Notes: generated from the sequence alone by a model not told the origin. 64,000 nt of DNA from Acidisoma silvae (GCF_020618775.1 NZ_JAESVB010000004.1:1-64000); one strand, 5' to 3'. Counted from the stretch's first letter, positions 9,631 through 18,799 are shown. Numbers and translations: made by a program.

Positions 9631-9644
9631 CCTGAACTAGGCGC

Positions 9645-10781
9645 TCATCCGCCCTGATTTGCGATCAGAGCCACCCGGTTGCCAGGCAGGGATTCGACGA
9701 AGCCGCCGAGTTCCAGGTCCAGCAGGGTGGCCACTAGAGCGGCTCTATTCGTGAACTGGCAGTGTCGGAGCAGATCGTCAACCGATGTCGGAGCGGGACC
9801 CAGCACGGCGAGCACCGCCGCGCGGATTTTATTGGCCTCGGCCGGTGGCGGGGGAGGCGACTCTTCTAAGGCATCAGTCGTGCCGCTCTGCCGTTGGTGA
9901 AAGAAGAAATCATCAGCCCCTGGGGGCAATAGGCCCACCACATCCTCGGCCGTTTCGGTCAATATCGCACCGCGTCGGATCAAATCATTGCTGCCTTGCG
10001 AACGCGGGTCCAACGGCGAGCGGGGCACGGCGAAAACGTCGCGGCCGGCTTCCAGCGCCAGCCGCGCGGTGATCAGGCTGCCCGACTGGCGGGCGGCCTC
10101 GACCACGATGACGCCGAGCGACAGCCCGGCGATGATGCGGTTGCGGCGCGGAAAATGCCGCGCCTGCGGTTCGGTGCCCAGCGGCGCTTCTGTCACCACC
10201 GCGCCCTGGGTCGCGATGCGGCGTTGCAGGTCTTCGTGCTGGGGCGGGTAGGGGCGGTCGATGCCGGTCGCGACGGCGGCGATCGTCAGCCCGCCGGCCG
10301 CGCTGAGGGCAGCCTCATGGGCCGCCGCATCGATGCCGCGCGCCATGCCCGAGACGATGGTCAGGCCCTGGCCCGCCAGATCGGCCGCCAAGCTCGCGGC
10401 GATATGCTGGCCGTTGAGGGAGGCATTGCGCCCGCCGACCATGCCCACCGCTCGGCGCGACAGATGGCGGATATCGCCCAGCACCACCAGAACCGGCGGG
10501 GCATCGGCCAGCAGGGCCAGCAGCGGGGGGTAGGCGGCATCGCCCAGCGTCAGGAACTGGCCGCCGCGCCTGACGGTCGCCGCGATCTCATCCTCAATGG
10601 CCCCACGGCTGGGGATCGACAGGCGGCTGCGCCCGGCGGTTTTGGCCAGAGTCGGCAGGGCTTCCAGCACGCCAGCGGCGCTGCCGAACCGGTCCATGAG
10701 CCGGGCATAGCCGATGGGGCCGACACCCTCCGTCCGTGCCAACCGGATGCGGTCGACAAGGGCGGAGGGTGCCTGCGTCAT
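9645..10781 (-). CDS. dprA: DNA-processing protein DprA/Smf
   Basis: This 378-residue protein binds single-stranded DNA and loads RecA during natural transformation. An N-terminal helix-hairpin-helix/SAM-like region (about 10-50) precedes the Rossmann core with VGGRNAS, VSGMARGIDAAAH and the GSLITARLALEAGRDVFAVP motif. A C-terminal winged helix follows (about 305-370). The start at 10781 overlaps the plsY stop (ATGA) and gives the normal family length; the frame is open further upstream but only as a shadow inside plsY. Together with comEC in this window it suggests that competence genes are present, although comEC may be broken. Confidence 0.94.
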   Translation of the reverse strand: MTQAPSALVDRIRLARTEGVGPIGYARLMDRFGSAAGVLEALPTLAKTAGRSRLSIPSRGAIEDEIAATVRRGGQFLTLGDAAYPPLLALLADAPPVLVVLGDIRHLSRRAVGMVGGRNASLNGQHIAASLAADLAGQGLTIVSGMARGIDAAAHEAALSAAGGLTIAAVATGIDRPYPPQHEDLQRRIATQGAVVTEAPLGTEPQARHFPRRNRIIAGLSLGVIVVEAARQSGSLITARLALEAGRDVFAVPRSPLDPRSQGSNDLIRRGAILTETAEDVVGLLPPGADDFFFHQRQSGTTDALEESPPPPPAEANKIRAAVLAVLGPAPTSVDDLLRHCQFTNRAALVATLLDLELGGFVESLPGNRVALIANQGG

Positions 10782-11377
10782 GCGGCGCCGATTCGGGGCT
10801 CGGTGCCCGCCATCAGGCGGCGGATATTGGCGTGATGCTTCGCCAGCACCAGCAGCGTCACCAGCAGCGCCAGAAGCGCATGGCCGGGGCCGGCAAAGAT
10901 CCAGGCCAGGAAGGGCGCGGCGACGAAGGCCGCCAGCGCCGAGGCGGAGGAGATTTTGGTGACCTTCGCGCCGACCAGCCAGATCAGGCACATCAGCACG
11001 CCCTGCGGCCAGCAGGCGGCCAGCGCCACGCCCAGGCCGGTAGCCACGCCCTTGCCGCCGCGAAAGCGCAGCCAGACCGGGAACAGATGGCCGATGACGG
11101 CAAAGAGGCCGGCCCACAGCCCGGCATGCGGGAACTGCGCCATCAGCGGCCAATTAGCGGCCAGCAGCACGGCGGCCGCGCCCTTCAGCCCGTCCAGCAG
11201 CAGCGTCGCCGCCGCCAGACCCTTGCGGCCGGTGCGCAGCACATTGGTGGCGCCAATATTGCCCGAGCCGATCTGGCGGATATCGCCCGCGCCGCCCAAC
11301 CGCGTGATGATCAGACCGAAAGGAATGCTGCCGAGCAGATAGCCCAGGATGATGGGAAGAATGGGTATCACTGGCAA
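10778..11377 (-). CDS. plsY: Acyl-phosphate:glycerol-3-phosphate acyltransferase PlsY
   Basis: This 199-residue inner-membrane enzyme transfers an acyl group from acyl-phosphate to glycerol-3-phosphate, the first step of phospholipid synthesis. Several transmembrane segments are visible, together with the family motifs GSIPFG, the glycine-rich IGSGNIGATNVLR loop, LDGLKGA and FRGGKGVAT. It is the first gene of the plsY-dprA-topA-rnr-S41 run. Its start codon lies only 30 bases from the divergent antitoxin gene, so any promoter for this operon must overlap that of the toxin-antitoxin pair or lie within it. Confidence 0.95.
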   Translation of the reverse strand: MPVIPILPIILGYLLGSIPFGLIITRLGGAGDIRQIGSGNIGATNVLRTGRKGLAAATLLLDGLKGAAAVLLAANWPLMAQFPHAGLWAGLFAVIGHLFPVWLRFRGGKGVATGLGVALAACWPQGVLMCLIWLVGAKVTKISSASALAAFVAAPFLAWIFAGPGHALLALLVTLLVLAKHHANIRRLMAGTEPRIGAA

Positions 11378-11407
11378 TGGCCCCGGCTAAGGATTAAGCT
11401 ATTCGAC

Positions 11408-11587
11408 ATGGACGATGTGCCAAACACCCTGCTGCCATCCTGGATGGCAGACTCGCTCGCGCGTAGCGAGGCCCAGATCGCGGCTGGAGAAACTGTGCCG
11501 CTGGAACCTGTGCTTAACAGGATTCGCGCCAGTATCGAGCGGATGCAGGCGAATAAAGCTGCCGTCACGCCTGCCCGGAAAGCTTGA
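11408..11587 (+). CDS. Putative ParD-like antitoxin
   Basis: This 59-residue protein resembles small antitoxins encoded ahead of ParE toxins; the stretch QIAAGETVPLEPVLNRIRAS near the C-terminus is characteristic of that group. It ends in TTGA, overlapping the TTG start of the toxin gene, the usual coupling of antitoxin and toxin. It is expected to bind and neutralise the toxin and to repress the shared promoter. The pair runs opposite to the flanking housekeeping genes, and only 30 bases separate its start from plsY. The family assignment rests on size, partner and this short motif. Confidence 0.7.
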   Translation: MDDVPNTLLPSWMADSLARSEAQIAAGETVPLEPVLNRIRASIERMQANKAAVTPARKA

Positions 11588-11880
11588 TTGCCCTTAGTCC
11601 GGAGGCCGAGGCGCAGGTCGATAGCCTGATTGCGCATTTCGAGGCGAGAGGACGGATAGAGGCCGCACGCAATCTTTTGAATGCGCTTGAAAAAGCCAGC
11701 CATCGGATCGTGTCTGCCCCGCATGCCGGATTGCTTGCGCCGCGACCTTACCCATCCTTGAAGCGACAGGGCCGGAGATGGATCATCGAGGAACGCTACT
11801 GGATATCCTATAGTCTGACCGTGCCCCCGGTCATCTCCGGTGTGTTCTATGTGACCCCGAATATCCCCAATCGCCTCTGA
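11584..11880 (+). CDS. RelE/ParE-family toxin
   Basis: This 98-residue protein resembles the ParE/RelE plasmid-stabilisation fold: an N-terminal two-helix hairpin (LSPEAEAQVDSLIAHFE), then a strand-rich C-terminal half with KRQGRRWIIEERYWISYSL. ParE toxins inhibit gyrase, whereas RelE toxins cleave mRNA; sequence alone cannot settle which applies. The start is a TTG at 11584 overlapping the antitoxin stop. It ends 33 bases from the 3' end of the convergent pyrC. Confidence 0.75.
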   Translation: MIALSPEAEAQVDSLIAHFEARGRIEAARNLLNALEKASHRIVSAPHAGLLAPRPYPSLKRQGRRWIIEERYWISYSLTVPPVISGVFYVTPNIPNRL

Positions 11881-11912
11881 GCCATAGCTCTCGTGGTGAC
11901 TGGTTGCGTTGT

Positions 11913-13211
11913 TCATCCGAAAACCCGCTTGCCCGCTTTCCAGGTGCCGACCACCCGGCCCTCGACGGCGCGGCCGTCGAACGGCGTGTTCTGCGCCTTG
12001 CCCGGCAGTTTGCCGGCTTCGATCTTCCAGACCCGGTCCGGGTTGAACAGGCAGAGGTCGGCGGCATCGCCCTTGGCGATGCGTCCGGCGGAGACGTCCA
12101 GCACGCGGGCAGGGCCGGCCGTCATTAGCTCGATGGCGCGCGGCAGGCTGATATGGCCGCTATGGAACTGCGCCAGCGTGATCGGCAGCAGAGTCGCGAT
12201 GCCGGCGCCGCCGGCCGAGGCCAGCGCGAAGGGCAGGCGCTTGTCATCGGCGTCGCGGGGCTGATGGTCTGACGCCACGGCGTCGATGGTGCCGTCGGCC
12301 AGCGCCGCGACCACGGCTTCGCGGTCGGCTTCGGTGCGCAGCGGCGGCGACAGCTTGGCATAGGTGCGGAAATTGCCGATGGCGATTTCGTTGAGGTCGA
12401 AATAGGGCGGCGCCGTATCGCAGGTTACCGCCAGTCCTTCGGCCTTCGCCGCGCGGATCAGATCCAGCGCTTCGCCGGTCGACACATGGGCGAAATGCAG
12501 CCGCCCGCCTGTGATGCGGGCCAGCGCGATATCGCGCGCTACCTGAATGGCCTCCGCCGCGGCGGGAATGCCGGGCAGGCCCAGGCGGGTCGCCAGTTCG
12601 CCCAAGGTCGCCGCGCCGCCTTCGGCCAGGCTCGGGTCTTCCGGGTGCTGCACCACGATGCCGCCGAAACCGCGTGTATAGGCCAGCACGAGGCGCATCA
12701 GCCGGGCGGGTCCAATGGCGCGCGCGCCATCGGTGAAGGCGACGGCACCGGCCTCCTTCATCAGTCCCATCTCGGCCATCTGCTCGCCCAGGCAGCCGCG
12801 CGTGACGGCGCCATAGGGCAGGATGGACAGGCTGCCGGTATCCTCGCCGCGCGCGATCAGGGCGCGGACCAGGGCCGGGTCGTCGGTCGCCGGCACCGAA
12901 TCGGGCAGGGCGCAGAGGCTGGTAATGCCGCCCGCCGCCGCCGCCCGGCAGACGGATTTAATGGTCTCGCGATCCTCGCGTCCGGGCTCGCCCAGTTCCA
13001 CCCGCATGTCGAGCAGGCCGGGCGCCAGCACGGCGTCCATCGCATCGACGCGTTCAGCACCTTCGGGATGACCCTGGCCGAGGCCGATATCGGCGATGCG
13101 GCCGTTCTGGATCAGCACATCGGCGACGGCGTCATGGCCGCTGGCCGGGTCTATCACCCGCGCCCCGGCAATCACGGTATCGCGCAGGCTGGTGGTCACG
13201 ATGCCGTTCAT
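11913..13211 (-). CDS. pyrC: Dihydroorotase-like protein, probably non-catalytic (PyrC')
   Basis: This 432-residue protein has the amidohydrolase fold and sits one base-overlap after pyrB. Active dihydroorotases carry an HxH metal pair in a DxHxHLREPG motif near residue 70; here the segment reads LLDMRVELGEPG, with Arg70 and Glu72 in place of both histidines. Later positions such as the His in FAHVSTGEAL and the Asp in VASDHQPRD remain. Such PyrC' (PyrX) proteins are known as structural partners of aspartate carbamoyltransferase rather than enzymes. The most likely job is therefore to assemble with or stabilise PyrB, and an active dihydroorotase should lie elsewhere in the genome. Confidence 0.88.
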   Translation of the reverse strand: MNGIVTTSLRDTVIAGARVIDPASGHDAVADVLIQNGRIADIGLGQGHPEGAERVDAMDAVLAPGLLDMRVELGEPGREDRETIKSVCRAAAAGGITSLCALPDSVPATDDPALVRALIARGEDTGSLSILPYGAVTRGCLGEQMAEMGLMKEAGAVAFTDGARAIGPARLMRLVLAYTRGFGGIVVQHPEDPSLAEGGAATLGELATRLGLPGIPAAAEAIQVARDIALARITGGRLHFAHVSTGEALDLIRAAKAEGLAVTCDTAPPYFDLNEIAIGNFRTYAKLSPPLRTEADREAVVAALADGTIDAVASDHQPRDADDKRLPFALASAGGAGIATLLPITLAQFHSGHISLPRAIELMTAGPARVLDVSAGRIAKGDAADLCLFNPDRVWKIEAGKLPGKAQNTPFDGRAVEGRVVGTWKAGKRVFG

Positions 13212-14146
13212 CAGTGGCGCCCTCCGAGAGGAGAGGCGGCCGGCCGGGACAGCATATCCAGCACCGCCATGCGCACGGCGACCCCCATTTCCACCTGTTC
13301 GCTGATCACGCTATGCGTCGGGTCATCGGCGACTGCGCTGTCAATTTCGACGCCCCGGTTCATCGGCCCCGGATGCATGACGAGCGCGTCCGGCTTCGCA
13401 AAAGCCAGCTTCTGCGCATCAAGACCGAAGAAGCGAAAATATTCGCGGCTGCTGGGAAGAAGGTTGCGGGTCATGCGTTCTTTCTGCAATCGTAACATCA
13501 TGACCACGTCCGCGTCCGCCAGTCCAGCCGGCATGTCGTGATAAACGGTGACGCCGAGTTCGGCGATGCTGTTCGGCATCAGCGTCGTCGGTCCCACCAC
13601 GCGAACGGTGGCGCCCATGGCGTTGAGCAGATGGATATTGGACCGCGCAACGCGGGAATGGGCCACGTCACCGCAAATGGCCACCGTCAGCCCGTCCAGC
13701 CGGCCGCGATGGCGGCGGATGGTCAGCGCATCCAGCAGGGCCTGGGTCGGATGTTCGTGCATGCCGTCGCCGGCATTGATGACGGCGGCTTCCACCTTCT
13801 GCGCCAGCAGGTTCGGCGCGCCGGACTGGTCATGCCGCACCACCAGCAGGTCGCATTGCATGGCGTTCAGCGTGGACGCGGTATCCAGCAGCGTCTCGCC
13901 CTTTTTCACGCTGGAGGTGGAGACGGACATATTGATGACGTCGGCGCCCAGGCGCTTGCCGGCAAGCTCGAAACTGGTGCGCGTGCGCGTGCTGTCCTCG
14001 AAGAACAGGTTGATCAGCGTCCGCCCGCGCAGCCGGTCGCGCTGCGTCTTGCCCGAGCGGTTGAGCAGGGCATAGCTCTCGGCGAGGTTGAGAAGATCGC
14101 CGATGTCCTGCGGCGACAGGCCTTCGATGGCAAGCAGGTGGCGCAT
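13211..14146 (-). CDS. pyrB: Aspartate carbamoyltransferase catalytic subunit
   Basis: This 311-residue enzyme condenses carbamoyl phosphate with aspartate, the committed step of pyrimidine synthesis. The carbamoyl-phosphate site [13 protein letters not shown] lies at about 49-61, followed by the conserved SSVKKGE loop, [10 protein letters not shown], and the C-terminal HPGPMNRG. Its stop overlaps the pyrC start by one base (TGATG), which couples their translation. It lies 15 bases downstream of gltX and is probably co-transcribed with it. Confidence 0.96.
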   Translation of the reverse strand: MRHLLAIEGLSPQDIGDLLNLAESYALLNRSGKTQRDRLRGRTLINLFFEDSTRTRTSFELAGKRLGADVINMSVSTSSVKKGETLLDTASTLNAMQCDLLVVRHDQSGAPNLLAQKVEAAVINAGDGMHEHPTQALLDALTIRRHRGRLDGLTVAICGDVAHSRVARSNIHLLNAMGATVRVVGPTTLMPNSIAELGVTVYHDMPAGLADADVVMMLRLQKERMTRNLLPSSREYFRFFGLDAQKLAFAKPDALVMHPGPMNRGVEIDSAVADDPTHSVISEQVEMGVAVRMAVLDMLSRPAASPLGGRH

Positions 14147-14161
14147 GGTCTCAGGCTCCCT

Positions 14162-15574
14162 TCAACCTTCACTGACGGCGGCAATGCGGGCCAGCGCCTC
14201 GGTGCGGCCGAGAGCGGCCAGCGTCGCGTCGATCGGCGGGCTGGTGGTCGATCCGGTCAGCGCCGCGCGCAGCGGCTGCGCGACCTGGCCCAGCTTCTTG
14301 CCGGAGACTTCGGCGAAGGCCCGCAGCGCGGCATCCACACCTTCGGTCGTAAAATCGGTCTCGGCCAGCAGCGGGGCCAGTTCCGCCAGCATCTGGCGGG
14401 CGTCCAGCGTCAGATGCGCTTCCGCCTTGGGCTCGAAGGGCAAGGGCAGGGGCCGCGCCAGGAAGGCGGCGGCGTTCGCCAGTTCCACCAGCGTCTTGGC
14501 GCGTTCCTTCAGCGCCGGCATCAGCAGTTCGATACGGGCTTTCGCGGCGTCGTCCAGCGTCAGATCGGCATTCGCGGACAGGCGCCGCACCACATCCTGC
14601 GTCAGCCGCGCGTCATCGGCCTGGCGCAGCCAGACGCCGTTGAGATGGGTCAGCTTGGCGTAATCCATGCGGCTCGCGGCCCGGCCGACACCCTTCAGGT
14701 CGAACAGCGCAACGGCCTCGTCGCGGCTCAGGATTTCCGCGTCGCCATGACCCCAGCCCAGGCGCAGCAGATAGTTGCACAGGGCCTCCGGCAGGAAGCC
14801 TTCGCGCTCGAATTCCAGCACGCTGACGGCGCCGTGGCGCTTGGAGAGTTTCGCCCCGTCCGCGCCGTGGATGAGCGGAATATGGGCGAAAAAGGGCATG
14901 TCCCAGCCCATGGCCTTGTAGACCTGGATCTGGCGGAAGGTATTGGTCAGGTGATCGTCGCCGCGAATGACATGGGTAATGCCCATGTCATGGTCGTCGA
15001 CCACGACGGCATGAAGATAGGTCGGCGTGCCGTCGCTGCGCAGGATGATCATGTCATCGAGCTCGGCATTGGCGACGCGGACGGTACCCTGCACCAGATC
15101 GTCAACCTCGGTCGCGCCGTCGCGCGGGGCGCGCAGGCGAATGGCGAAGGGCTTGCCTTCCTCGTCCGCGCCGGCGGCGCGGTCGCGCCAGCGGCCGTCG
15201 TAGCGGGGCGGCCGGCCGGCGGCCGTGGCCTCGGCCCGCATCTGGTCCAGTTCTTCCTTCGTCGCATAGCACCGATAGGCGCGGCCCTCGCCCAGCATCT
15301 GCAAGGCGACTTCACGGTGACGCGCCTCGCGGCTGCTCTGGTAGACCGGCGGCGCGTCGGAGGTCAGGCCCAGCCAGGCCAGACCGTCCAAAATCACCTG
15401 GGTCGCCTCGGGCGTGGAGCGTGCGCGGTCGGTATCCTCGATCCGCAGCACGAATTCGCCGCCATGGTGGCGGGCGAACAGGAAATTGAACAAGGCGGTG
15501 CGGGCGCCGCCGATATGCAGCAGCCCCGTGGGGCTGGGGGCGAAGCGCGTGCGGATGAGGGGCTTGTCGGTCAT
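14162..15574 (-). CDS. gltX: Glutamyl-tRNA synthetase
   Basis: This 470-residue class I synthetase charges tRNA-Glu (and, in organisms with GatCAB, possibly tRNA-Gln). The HIGH-type signature is HIGG at residues 20-23 after FAPSPTGLL, and the KMSKS-type signature is KLSKRHG. The C-terminal anticodon-binding domain ends with the expected PLRAALTG segment. It is divergent from comEC, the neighbour it often has in alphaproteobacteria. No riboswitch-like leader is visible in the 25-base gap. Confidence 0.96.
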   Translation of the reverse strand: MTDKPLIRTRFAPSPTGLLHIGGARTALFNFLFARHHGGEFVLRIEDTDRARSTPEATQVILDGLAWLGLTSDAPPVYQSSREARHREVALQMLGEGRAYRCYATKEELDQMRAEATAAGRPPRYDGRWRDRAAGADEEGKPFAIRLRAPRDGATEVDDLVQGTVRVANAELDDMIILRSDGTPTYLHAVVVDDHDMGITHVIRGDDHLTNTFRQIQVYKAMGWDMPFFAHIPLIHGADGAKLSKRHGAVSVLEFEREGFLPEALCNYLLRLGWGHGDAEILSRDEAVALFDLKGVGRAASRMDYAKLTHLNGVWLRQADDARLTQDVVRRLSANADLTLDDAAKARIELLMPALKERAKTLVELANAAAFLARPLPLPFEPKAEAHLTLDARQMLAELAPLLAETDFTTEGVDAALRAFAEVSGKKLGQVAQPLRAALTGSTTSPPIDATLAALGRTEALARIAAVSEG

Positions 15575-15646
15575 GCCGGCTGCTTAAAGCATTTCGCCCT
15601 TGGCTGAAAACGTCCGCGCGGGTCTGGCGGCCCCCTTTCTGACGCG

Positions 15647-17728
15647 ATGGCGACCGGCGCTTTCGGCGCTTGTGGAAAAATGGATATCGGCCGAACAAGG
15701 TCGCTTCTCCCCATGGCTGGCCGTCTGTATCGCCGCCGGCAATCTTTCTTTTCTCTGCCGGCTATGCCGCCGGTCTGGGTGGCTTTTCCCCCGGTCCTGC
15801 TGAGCCTGGCGACGCTCGTGCTGGTGTGGCGCCGCCATCTTGGGCGCGCGGCAGGGCTGTGCCTGGTGGCTGCCAGCCTCGGTTTCGCCGCCGCGAGCAT
15901 CAAAACCCATTCCCTGCCGCCGCTGCCGGACCTGCCGCGCCATGCCACCCTGGTCGATGGCCGCGTCGTCGCGGTTGACCCGCTGCCGCAGGGCCGGCGC
16001 GTGCTGCTCAGCGCGGTGCGGCTGGATGGCGGCCCTATGCTGCACCGGGCCTTGCGCATCCGCCTGCGCGGTAATGACATCGGGCCTATTCTGCCGGGCG
16101 ACCATCTGCGCCTTCGCGCCTTGCTGCGGCCGCCCTACGCGCCGAGCTTTCCCGGCGGCTGGGATCAGCGGCGGGACGCTTATTTTCAGAAACTTGCCGG
16201 CGTCGGATTCGCCCTCGGACTCGCGCAGCGACAGGCGCCGGCCCGGCCAGGCGGCCTGTCTCTCTGGTGGCAGGGATTGCGGGAGCATGTCGCGGCCCGC
16301 GTGCTTGGCCTGACCCCCGGCACGGCGGGCGGCGTGGCGGCGACATTGCTGACGGGATTGAGTTCGGCCATTCCGCTGGCGGACCGGCAGGCCTTCGCCA
16401 CCGCCGGCCTGTCCCATATCCTGGCCGTCGCGGGGCTGCATATCGGCATCGTCATGACGACGGTCTTCGTCACCCTGCGCTGGGCCTTGGCGCATTGGCC
16501 CTGGATCGCTCTGCGACTGCCCATCAAGCAGATTGCGGGCGTGGCGGCCATTGCGGTGGGTGGCGCCTATATGGCCATGACGGGGATGCATCTGCCCATC
16601 ATCCGCAGCTTCATCATGGCGGCGCTGATCACGCTTGGGTTGCTGGCCGGCCGGCGGGCCGTGTCGCTCCGCAGCCTGGCGCTGGCGGCCAGCCTGTTGC
16701 TGATGCTGCAACCGCAGGCGCTGGCGGGCGTCAGTTTTCAGATGAGCTTCGCGGCCGTTCTGGTGCTCATCGCCGGGTATGAGCAGTTGCGCCGTGCGCC
16801 GCTGGGCTTGCTGCGTCACCGGGCGGGTTTTCTGGGCTTTCTGCTGCGCGATCTGACCCTGGTCGCGATCACCAGCGTGATGGCGGCCATGGCGACCGCG
16901 CCCTTCGCCGCCTATCATTTCGGGCAGGTCGAAACCTATTCCATCCCGGCCAATATGCTGGCGGTGCCGCTGACGGCCTTCTGGGTGCTGCCCTTGGGGC
17001 TGGTGGGGCTGGCGCTATGGCCGCTGCATCTGGCCGCCCTCGGCTTCGTGCCGATGGGCTGGGGTTGCTGTCTCCTTGTCCACATCGCGCGGCTGGCCGC
17101 CAGCTTGCCGGCGGCCTCCATCGCCGTGCCGCCCGCGCCGCTTTGGGGGCTGGTTCTGGCCGGGTTCAGCCTCGTTTGGCTCTGCCTGTGGCAGACGCGG
17201 CTGCGCCTGCTGGGTCTGCCGCCATTGCTGTTTGCGGTCTTTCTGCTGCCGCCCTTGCAGCGCCCGCCGGATATCCTGGTCTCGCCGGATTACCGGCTCA
17301 TCGCCTTCCGGATGCCGCAAGCCGTCTATCTGCTCTCGGCGACCAAGGACGATTTCACGCTGGGGGAATGGCGGCGCTTCTTTGGCGGTCGCCCGGTTCT
17401 GCCGCTGACGGCTGCTTCCGGCATTGCCTGCGCGCCGCAGGGCTGCGTGTTACGGCAGGCGAGCGGCTATCGGACGCTGCTATGGCGCGCGGATAACCCG
17501 CCAGGCGCCTGCGACGGTATCGGCATTATCCTGGCCTTGGACTATTGGGACCGGCCACTGGCGGGCGGCTGTGCGGGCATACCCTTCGTCGATCGCGGCC
17601 TGGTGCAAAGGGCCGGCGCGGCCGCGGTCTTTCTCGGCGCGCGCCCGCGCATGCGCCTGGACCGTCCGGCGCGGGGGGACTGGCCCTGGCTGCCCATGGT
17701 GCAGCGCAGCCACGAAAATCAGGATTGA
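15647..17728 (+). CDS. comEC: ComEC/Rec2-family DNA-uptake channel, apparently frameshifted near the N-terminus
   Basis: The 693-residue open frame encodes the inner-membrane channel for transforming DNA: an OB-like domain (about 95-160), the Competence domain with GLSHILAVAGLHIGIV (about 255-275), about ten membrane helices, and a short DUF4131/metallo-beta-lactamase-like tail. The first 40 residues in this frame are Arg-rich and unlike the family. The expected N-terminus (AEQGRFSPWLAVCIAAG) is found instead in another frame starting at a TTG at 15600 and would join this one by a -1 shift at the T4 run 15749-15752. The gene therefore looks like a single-base deletion or sequence error. It is divergent from gltX. 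Confidence 0.82.
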   Translation: MATGAFGACGKMDIGRTRSLLPMAGRLYRRRQSFFSLPAMPPVWVAFPPVLLSLATLVLVWRRHLGRAAGLCLVAASLGFAAASIKTHSLPPLPDLPRHATLVDGRVVAVDPLPQGRRVLLSAVRLDGGPMLHRALRIRLRGNDIGPILPGDHLRLRALLRPPYAPSFPGGWDQRRDAYFQKLAGVGFALGLAQRQAPARPGGLSLWWQGLREHVAARVLGLTPGTAGGVAATLLTGLSSAIPLADRQAFATAGLSHILAVAGLHIGIVMTTVFVTLRWALAHWPWIALRLPIKQIAGVAAIAVGGAYMAMTGMHLPIIRSFIMAALITLGLLAGRRAVSLRSLALAASLLLMLQPQALAGVSFQMSFAAVLVLIAGYEQLRRAPLGLLRHRAGFLGFLLRDLTLVAITSVMAAMATAPFAAYHFGQVETYSIPANMLAVPLTAFWVLPLGLVGLALWPLHLAALGFVPMGWGCCLLVHIARLAASLPAASIAVPPAPLWGLVLAGFSLVWLCLWQTRLRLLGLPPLLFAVFLLPPLQRPPDILVSPDYRLIAFRMPQAVYLLSATKDDFTLGEWRRFFGGRPVLPLTAASGIACAPQGCVLRQASGYRTLLWRADNPPGACDGIGIILALDYWDRPLAGGCAGIPFVDRGLVQRAGAAAVFLGARPRMRLDRPARGDWPWLPMVQRSHENQD

Positions 17729-17809
17729 TCGACCAATACGCCCTTGGCAAATGCCCATAATCCGAGCATTACTTCGTTCCAAGGGTGCGATGACATCCAG
17801 GGGAGGTTC

Positions 17810-18799
17810 ATGGCGGACAAGTCGCCCGATCGGTCGATGGTGGATACGCGGTCTCGTCAGGGGCTGCGGCTGGAACAGGCGGCGCGTGCCGCCTGGCTGT
17901 ATTATGTCGGCCGCCACACCCAGGATGAAGTCGCGTCGCAGCTCAATATATCGCGACAGGCGGCGCAGCGCCTCATTTCATTGGCCTTGTCGGAGCGGCT
18001 GATCAAGTTCCGCTTCGACCATGAAGTCGGCCCCTGCATGGAAGCCGGCGATGCGCTATCCCGCCGCTACGGACTGTCGGTTTGCGAAGTGGTGCCGACC
18101 ATGGGGAGCACTGCGGCGACACTGGGGTCGATTGCCATCGCAGGCGCGCAATTCATCGAAAAATGGCTGTCGCAGCGCACGCCTGTGGTGCTTGGCTTAG
18201 GCACCGGGCGAGCCTTGCGCGCTATAGCGAATGAACTGTCACCGGTTGCTGCGCCGCAGCATAAAGTCTTCTCGCTTTGCGGCAGTATTTTGCCCATGGG
18301 CCGCGCTATTGCCCTAGACCCTGTCTTGCGTGTAGCGGAGCTTTCCGGTGCGCAATGTTTCTCGCTGCCTTGCCCGGTGATCGCGGCGACGGTGGAGGAG
18401 CGTGATGTGTTGCAGAAGCAACAACCCTACGCGACGATGCGCGAATTGCTGCCGCAGGCGCGTTGCCTTCTGGTCGGCGTCGGCTCCATCGACTGGAAAT
18501 GTGCGCTGCACAATGACGGTTGCGTGTCAGACCTCGAGCTCGCGAATTTGATCGAGGATGGCGCGGTCGGCGAGATTTGCGGCTGGTCCTTCAATGCAGC
18601 GGGCAAATTGCTGGGCGGGCCTGTCAATCAACGTGTGGTGGGCATCTGGGAACATGCGCTGTCCACGCAGGCCTTGCGGATCGGCGCGGCGTTCGGTGCG
18701 CAGAAAGTCGCGGCCATTCGTGCGGCGATGACCGGCCAGATGATCGACGGGCTGATTACCGACGAAGCGACGGCCCAGGCACTTTTGACCGCTGACTGA
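17810..18799 (+). CDS. SorC-family sugar-binding transcriptional regulator
   Basis: This 329-residue regulator has an N-terminal helix-turn-helix (TQDEVASQLNISRQAAQRLI, about residues 40-60) and a C-terminal sugar-phosphate-binding domain of the SorC/DeoR type with GLGTGRALRAI, LLVGVGSID and AVGEICGWSFNAAG motifs. The start at 17810 is preceded by GGGGAGG at ideal spacing; an upstream in-frame TTG has no such site. It lies directly upstream of a polyol ABC transporter and sorbitol dehydrogenase, so it most likely controls them, responding to a sugar or polyol phosphate. Confidence 0.88.
   Translation: MADKSPDRSMVDTRSRQGLRLEQAARAAWLYYVGRHTQDEVASQLNISRQAAQRLISLALSERLIKFRFDHEVGPCMEAGDALSRRYGLSVCEVVPTMGSTAATLGSIAIAGAQFIEKWLSQRTPVVLGLGTGRALRAIANELSPVAAPQHKVFSLCGSILPMGRAIALDPVLRVAELSGAQCFSLPCPVIAATVEERDVLQKQQPYATMRELLPQARCLLVGVGSIDWKCALHNDGCVSDLELANLIEDGAVGEICGWSFNAAGKLLGGPVNQRVVGIWEHALSTQALRIGAAFGAQKVAAIRAAMTGQMIDGLITDEATAQALLTAD

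Noticed and set aside
6892-9657. Long open frame (about 920 codons) on the plus strand opposite topA
   Set aside because: Antisense shadow of a GC-rich gene. The product is low-complexity and Arg/Gly/Ala-rich with no domain, while topA on the other strand is fully supported.
10782-11153. N-terminal extension of dprA by 124 residues
   Set aside because: The extension lies inside plsY in another frame and is Arg/Gly-rich. DprA family length and the ATGA overlap support the start at 10781.
13538-15607. Long plus-strand open frame opposite gltX and pyrB
   Set aside because: It spans two well-supported genes on the other strand and shows no protein-family resemblance.
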